From assembly GCA_016868315.1 (NCBI GenBank), contig VGHE01000012.1, positions 1 through 64,000 on the forward strand: 64,000 bases of DNA. The letters are read 5' to 3'. The position numbers were made by a program, and so were the translations under genes. The notes beneath the pieces were generated by a model, which was not told where the DNA came from, ran no database searches, and worked only from the letters and a program-made list of their open reading frames with translations. The DNA is from Betaproteobacteria bacterium (GTDB lineage Bacteria; Bdellovibrionota_B; Oligoflexia; Silvanigrellales; Silvanigrellaceae). Shown here piece by piece: positions 59,817-64,000 of the stretch. Position 1 is the stretch's first letter. Every line of letters starts with the position of its first letter.

Positions 59817-62800
59817 ATGGACAGCACAATCCCATACACCCCGAAGAATAAAATCCGCTTCGTAACGGCAACCGCACTTTTTGATGGTCACGATGCGAGC
59901 ATCAACATTATGCGTCGGCTGTTGCAACAAGGTGGTGCGGAGGTCATTCACCTCGGCCACAATCGGAGTGTTCAGGACATCGTGAATGCGGTGATTCAAG
60001 AGGACGCCCAAGCTGTGGCTGTGAGCAGCTATCAAGGTGGCCACGTCGAGTTTTTTAAATATATGCGCCAATGCCTGGATGCGGCAGGGCGCACGGATGT
60101 GAAGATTTTTGGGGGCGGCGGAGGAGTGATCATCCCCTCGGAAATCGATGATCTGCACAAATCTGGCGTTACCCGCGTTTACTCACCCGATGATGGCCGA
60201 AAGCTTGGTCTCATGGGCATGATTGCCGATATGCTCGAACGCTCTGATTATGCGTTGGCAACTTGGCCTCAGGAGCTCACCGATGCACCGCTCGCTGCTG
60301 CGCAGACACTACGTCTTGCTCGCGCCCTGACTCTCCTCGAGAATCAGGCGAACGCTTTGCCGACAAAAATTAAAACTCAAGTTGATACTTTCCGATTGAC
60401 GTCGTCGCTCGAAAAAGATGGGGCACAGCACAAAGGCACGCATCCATTGGTGCTCGGTGTCACGGGAACGGGTGGTGCGGGCAAAAGCAGTCTGACCGAC
60501 GAAATCATTCGGCGCTTCACGCTCGAGTTTCCCGAGCGTAAAATCTGTATTTTCAGCGTCGACCCCTCCAAGAAAAAGACGGGTGGTGCACTGCTTGGCG
60601 ACCGTATTCGTATGAACGCAATTAGTCATCCAAGCGTTTTCATGCGCAGCTTTGCAACCCGTGGGAGCAAGAGTGAGCTGGCGCACGTCATGCAAGACGC
60701 CATTGCGCTCGCTCGTGGCGCTGGCTTTGATTTGGTGATTGTCGAAACAAGCGGAATTGGACAGGGCGACACTGGAATTCTTGGGGTCAGTGACCTCGCG
60801 ATGTATGTGATGACCAGTGAATATGGTGCTGCCACCCAGCTCGAGAAAATCGACATGCTGGACTTTGCCGACCTTATTGCCATCAACAAGTTCGACCGAC
60901 GAGGCTCGGAAGACGCTTATCGTGATGTGAAGGCTCAATTGCGCCGCTCGCGTTTTTCGAGTCAACACGTCGAAGAAAATCGCTATCCGCTCTTCGGAAC
61001 GATTGCCTCAAAGTTCAATGACGATGGAGTCAATGCGCTCTACCGCGCTCTTTTGAAAGTTTTGAATCAGCGTTGCGGTGCGGAGGTGTGGACTGAAAAT
61101 CTGCCGTTGCAGGTGGCTGCAAAGAGCTCACAAGTCGCGCCGATTATTCCTCAGAACAGAACCAACTATTTGAGTGAGATTGCCACTACAGTCCGCTCGT
61201 ACCACAAAGAGACGCACTCACTTGCCGATCAGGCGCGTGATGTTCAGGCTCTTGAGCGTGCAGAAAGACTTCTTGAACTTACACCAGAGCAAAAGAAAAG
61301 TTTTGATGCACGGCGGAAAGCTCTCAGCGAGGAAACCCGCGCAACGCTCAGTCAGTGGGATGCCCTCTGTGCAAATTACCGTGGCGACAAGTATAAGTAC
61401 GAAGTCCGCGGCCGTACGCTTGAAGTGCCGACTCATATCGTCAGCCTCTCGGGTTCGAAAATCCCTCGTGTCGCTTTGCCGGGCACGCAGGACTGGGGTG
61501 AGATCGTCCACTTCACTCGCTCTGAGAACGTGCCTGGTTCATTTCCTTTTACTGCGGGTGTGTTCCCCTTCAAGCGCGCCGATGAAGATCCCAAGCGTCA
61601 ATTTGCCGGAGAAGGTGGTCCTGAGCGCACGAACAGACGTTTCCATTACTTGACTCAAAATGATCCGGCGAAGCGCCTTTCCACAGCCTTCGACAGCGTG
61701 ACGCTTTATGGAGATGATCCTGCTCAGCGTCCGGACATTTACGGCAAAGTCGGCGAAAGTGGTGTGAGCATCGCAACACTCGCTGACATGAAACAGCTTT
61801 ATGCGGGCTTTGACCTTTGCGACCCCAATACGAGCGTGAGCATGACCATCAACGGTCCGGCTCCCATTCTGTTGGCATTCTTCTTAAATGCTGCAATTGA
61901 CCATCAGGTTCAGGCTGCAGAGAAGAGCAAAGGACGTATACTGAATCCGGATGAATTCTTGGCCGTGCGAGGCGACACTCTCAAACGTGTGCGTGGAACG
62001 GTTCAGGCTGATATTTTAAAGGAAGATCAGGCACAGAATACCTGTATTTTCTCGACTGACTTTGCACTCAAAATGATGGGTGACATTCAGGAGTTTTTCA
62101 TCCGTAATGATGTGCGTAATTATTACTCAGTGAGCATCTCCGGGTACCATATCGCAGAAGCAGGTGCGAACCCAATCACGCAGTTGGCCTTCACACTGGC
62201 CAATGGCTTCACCTATGTTGAGTATTACTTGAGTCGCGGCATGAAGGTTGACGACTTTGCGCCGAATCTGTCGTTCTTCTTCAGTAACGGTATGGATCCC
62301 GAGTACTCGGTGATTGGGCGTGTGGCACGTCGAATTTGGGCGATTGCCATCCGTGAAAAATATAAAGGCAACGACCGTTCACAGAAACTCAAGTACCATA
62401 TTCAAACCAGCGGTCGTTCACTTCATGCGCAAGAAATCGATTTCAACGATATCCGCACAACACTCCAGGCGCTTTTGGCCATCAACGATAACTGCAACTC
62501 GCTGCACACAAACGCGTACGATGAAGCGATTACCACCCCGACGGAAGAGAGTGTGCGCCGCAGCATGGCCATTCAAATGATTATCAATCGCGAGTTTGGT
62601 ATGGCCAAGAACGAGAATCCCAATCAGGGCTCATATTTCTTGGCGCAGCTGACCGACCTGGTTGAAGATGCTGTTCTCTCGGAATTTGACCGTATCTCGT
62701 CGCGTGGTGGCGTGTTAGGTGCGATGGAAACGCAATATCAACGTGGAAAAATTCAGGAGGAGAGTCTTTATTATGAGACTCTCAAGCATTCGGGCGAGCT

Positions 62801-63098
62801 GCCCATTATTGGTGTAAATACTTATCTGAATCCGCGTCAGGATGAGATTTCTGGAAATCTGAACATTGAGCTGGCGCGTGCGTCCTATGAGGAAAAAGAC
62901 GCACGACTTTCGGCAATCACAGCATGGAAAGAGACCCATGCGCAGGACACCCACAAAGCTCTTGAGCGTTTGAAGCATGTGGCTTTGGTGAACGGTAATG
63001 TGTTTGAAGAATTACTCAATACTGCGCGTTTGGCGACACTGGGGCAAATGACTCAGGCGCTCTACGCCGTCGGCGGACAATATCGGCGCGCATTGTAA
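59817..63098 (+). CDS. icmF: Fused isobutyryl-CoA mutase IcmF
   Basis: 1093 residues, the standard IcmF length and order. An N-terminal B12-binding domain ([31 protein letters not shown]; DxHxxS-type cobalamin-binding motif), a MeaB-like G-protein chaperone domain ([15 protein letters not shown] about 217; [31 protein letters not shown]) and a C-terminal mutase TIM barrel ([67 protein letters not shown]). It isomerises isobutyryl-CoA and n-butyryl-CoA with adenosylcobalamin, with GTPase-driven cofactor protection. CGGAGA precedes the ATG. No B12 riboswitch is apparent in the 143-bp leader. Confidence 0.95.
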   Translation: MDSTIPYTPKNKIRFVTATALFDGHDASINIMRRLLQQGGAEVIHLGHNRSVQDIVNAVIQEDAQAVAVSSYQGGHVEFFKYMRQCLDAAGRTDVKIFGGGGGVIIPSEIDDLHKSGVTRVYSPDDGRKLGLMGMIADMLERSDYALATWPQELTDAPLAAAQTLRLARALTLLENQANALPTKIKTQVDTFRLTSSLEKDGAQHKGTHPLVLGVTGTGGAGKSSLTDEIIRRFTLEFPERKICIFSVDPSKKKTGGALLGDRIRMNAISHPSVFMRSFATRGSKSELAHVMQDAIALARGAGFDLVIVETSGIGQGDTGILGVSDLAMYVMTSEYGAATQLEKIDMLDFADLIAINKFDRRGSEDAYRDVKAQLRRSRFSSQHVEENRYPLFGTIASKFNDDGVNALYRALLKVLNQRCGAEVWTENLPLQVAAKSSQVAPIIPQNRTNYLSEIATTVRSYHKETHSLADQARDVQALERAERLLELTPEQKKSFDARRKALSEETRATLSQWDALCANYRGDKYKYEVRGRTLEVPTHIVSLSGSKIPRVALPGTQDWGEIVHFTRSENVPGSFPFTAGVFPFKRADEDPKRQFAGEGGPERTNRRFHYLTQNDPAKRLSTAFDSVTLYGDDPAQRPDIYGKVGESGVSIATLADMKQLYAGFDLCDPNTSVSMTINGPAPILLAFFLNAAIDHQVQAAEKSKGRILNPDEFLAVRGDTLKRVRGTVQADILKEDQAQNTCIFSTDFALKMMGDIQEFFIRNDVRNYYSVSISGYHIAEAGANPITQLAFTLANGFTYVEYYLSRGMKVDDFAPNLSFFFSNGMDPEYSVIGRVARRIWAIAIREKYKGNDRSQKLKYHIQTSGRSLHAQEIDFNDIRTTLQALLAINDNCNSLHTNAYDEAITTPTEESVRRSMAIQMIINREFGMAKNENPNQGSYFLAQLTDLVEDAVLSEFDRISSRGGVLGAMETQYQRGKIQEESLYYETLKHSGELPIIGVNTYLNPRQDEISGNLNIELARASYEEKDARLSAITAWKETHAQDTHKALERLKHVALVNGNVFEELLNTARLATLGQMTQALYAVGGQYRRAL

Positions 63099-63117
63099 CG
63101 CGCATGGAAAAGGACCG

Positions 63118-64000
63118 ATGACTCAAAAGCGATCTCGCAGAACCACACAAAGTAAACGTTGGTTGGCACGACTTCAAAAGGTCGAGTCTCCTGATGTGAC
63201 CTATGTGTCGGACACATTCCCGATAGTCATGAAAAAAGCACGTGGGATGAAAATCACCGATGTCGATGGCAATGCCTATCTCGACTTCACCGCATGCTTT
63301 GGCGTCATGGCTCTTGGCCATGGGCATCCACTGCTGATGCGCGCAATGCGTGCGCAGGCTGCGAAGTTGGTGCATGGCATGGGTGATGTGCATCCGTCGG
63401 CCTCAAAGGTTCTTTTGTTGGAGTGGCTTGCACGCGTCACACCCTTTGATGAAGCCAAGTCGGTATTGAGTTTGTCGGGTGGCGAAGCAATGGAGTCGGC
63501 TCTGAAAACTGCGATGATCGTGACCGGTCGTCATGAGTTTGTAAGTTTTTCCGGCGGCTATCATGGTTTGCATTTTGGACCACTGGCACTGACCGACAGA
63601 TCAACCTTCACGCGTGGCTTCGAGCCGTGGCTGAAAGGGAAGACTCATGTTGTCCCTTTTCCGCTTGCACAGTCTGTTAGGAGTGTGGGCTGCGAGGCGC
63701 TCGATGAAGCCTTCTATCGTGACACGCATGCGCTGGTGCACTGGGATACGTCGCTCGAGAAACTAGAAGATGCGTTGCGGACTAGAAAAATTGCGGCCGT
63801 TGTTATGGAGCCTCTGCAAGGGCGTGGGGGTGAGCGCACTTGGCCCGCGGGGTTTCTCGGTCAGGTTCAGAAACTTGCGCATCAATTCGGTGCGCTCCTG
63901 ATTTTTGATGAAATTTATACTGGTCTTGGGCGCACGGGATCGTTGTTTGCGCACGATCATGAAGGAGTTGTTCCCGACCTTTTGGTTCTGGGGAAGGCCT
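63118..64000 (+). CDS. Class III aminotransferase, N-terminal part (runs off right edge)
   Basis: The first 294 codons are present with no stop. PLP-dependent fold-type I class III signatures: ARGMKITDVDGNAYLDFTACFG, LGHGHPLL, SLSGGEAMESALKTAM (PLP phosphate binding), FSGGYHGLHFG, VVMEPLQGRGG, LLIFDEIYTGLGRTGSLFA and VPDLLVLGKA, ending at the catalytic Lys. Members include ornithine, GABA and acetylornithine aminotransferases; the substrate cannot be fixed here. ATG 63118 with AAAGGA lies 19 bp after icmF, suggesting co-transcription. Confidence 0.9.
   Translation, partial: MTQKRSRRTTQSKRWLARLQKVESPDVTYVSDTFPIVMKKARGMKITDVDGNAYLDFTACFGVMALGHGHPLLMRAMRAQAAKLVHGMGDVHPSASKVLLLEWLARVTPFDEAKSVLSLSGGEAMESALKTAMIVTGRHEFVSFSGGYHGLHFGPLALTDRSTFTRGFEPWLKGKTHVVPFPLAQSVRSVGCEALDEAFYRDTHALVHWDTSLEKLEDALRTRKIAAVVMEPLQGRGGERTWPAGFLGQVQKLAHQFGALLIFDEIYTGLGRTGSLFAHDHEGVVPDLLVLGKA

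Overview
The window reads as about 64 kb of chromosome from a flagellated, diderm, LPS-bearing bacterium of moderate GC content. The gene set includes periplasmic and outer-membrane lipoproteins, OmpA-type barrels, KdsD, DsbD, PBP1A, GreB, ClpS/ClpA and system I cytochrome c maturation genes. Together with an unusual number of secreted hydrolases (papain-like and trypsin-like lipoproteins and a transglutaminase-like lipoprotein), this is most compatible with Bdellovibrionota/Oligoflexia or another former deltaproteobacterial lineage. That placement is inference; no rRNA gene is present to fix it.

Layout. 1-1.2 kb: edge of a lipoprotein gene, a 3'-truncated SdpI-like gene and a tRNA-Ser. 1.3-9.7 kb: an ArsC/Spx-like protein, an MqnD-like protein, rplU-rpmA, an obgE-rsfS-rlmH-comF-methyltransferase run, phenylalanine hydroxylase and an outer-membrane protein. 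9.7-17.2 kb: papain-like lipoprotein, RlpA-like lipoprotein, clpS-clpA-greB, and an opposite-strand plsC-aldo/keto reductase-terC run. 17.4-24.8 kb: two small Cys-rich secreted proteins, then an AMIN/TPR protein, an unusual sigma-54-activator-like AAA+ regulator, and flgB-flgC-fliE-fliF, where the flagellar run stops. 24.9-32.7 kb: a lipoprotein with a eukaryotic-pathogen-type transglutaminase domain, an NrtR-like regulator, hemF, a CcmF-CcmH fusion and a CcmI-like gene (a haem / cytochrome c group). 32.7-46.9 kb: dsbD, a phosphoglycerate mutase-MazG fusion, an SseB-like protein, a coiled-coil protein, kdsD, a trypsin-like lipoprotein, an Hsp20, a glycogen debranching enzyme and a chemoreceptor with a haem-binding CxxCH motif. 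46.9-54.0 kb: a long minus-strand run serC -> two unknowns -> outer-membrane protein -> TPR protein -> pbp1A. 54.1-57.8 kb: a small secreted protein and a pair of OmpA-like paralogues bracketed by tRNA-Thr and tRNA-Arg. 57.8-64 kb: murF with a small downstream gene, the fused B12 mutase IcmF, and a class III aminotransferase cut by the window edge.

How the parts connect. HemF supplies haem; CcmF-CcmH, the CcmI-like protein and DsbD supply haem ligation and periplasmic reducing power; the MCP at 45.3 kb is a plausible client because it carries a periplasmic CxxCH. Much of the rest is translation, envelope and central metabolism. The less ordinary items are the two gene fusions (GpmI-MazG and CcmF-CcmH), the regulator lacking the GAFTGA motif beside flagellar genes, the transglutaminase lipoprotein with a duplicated Cys-rich tail, a degenerate OmpA paralogue, and a tRNA-Ser-adjacent scar. 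No CRISPR array, insertion sequence, integrase, prophage or rRNA operon was seen.
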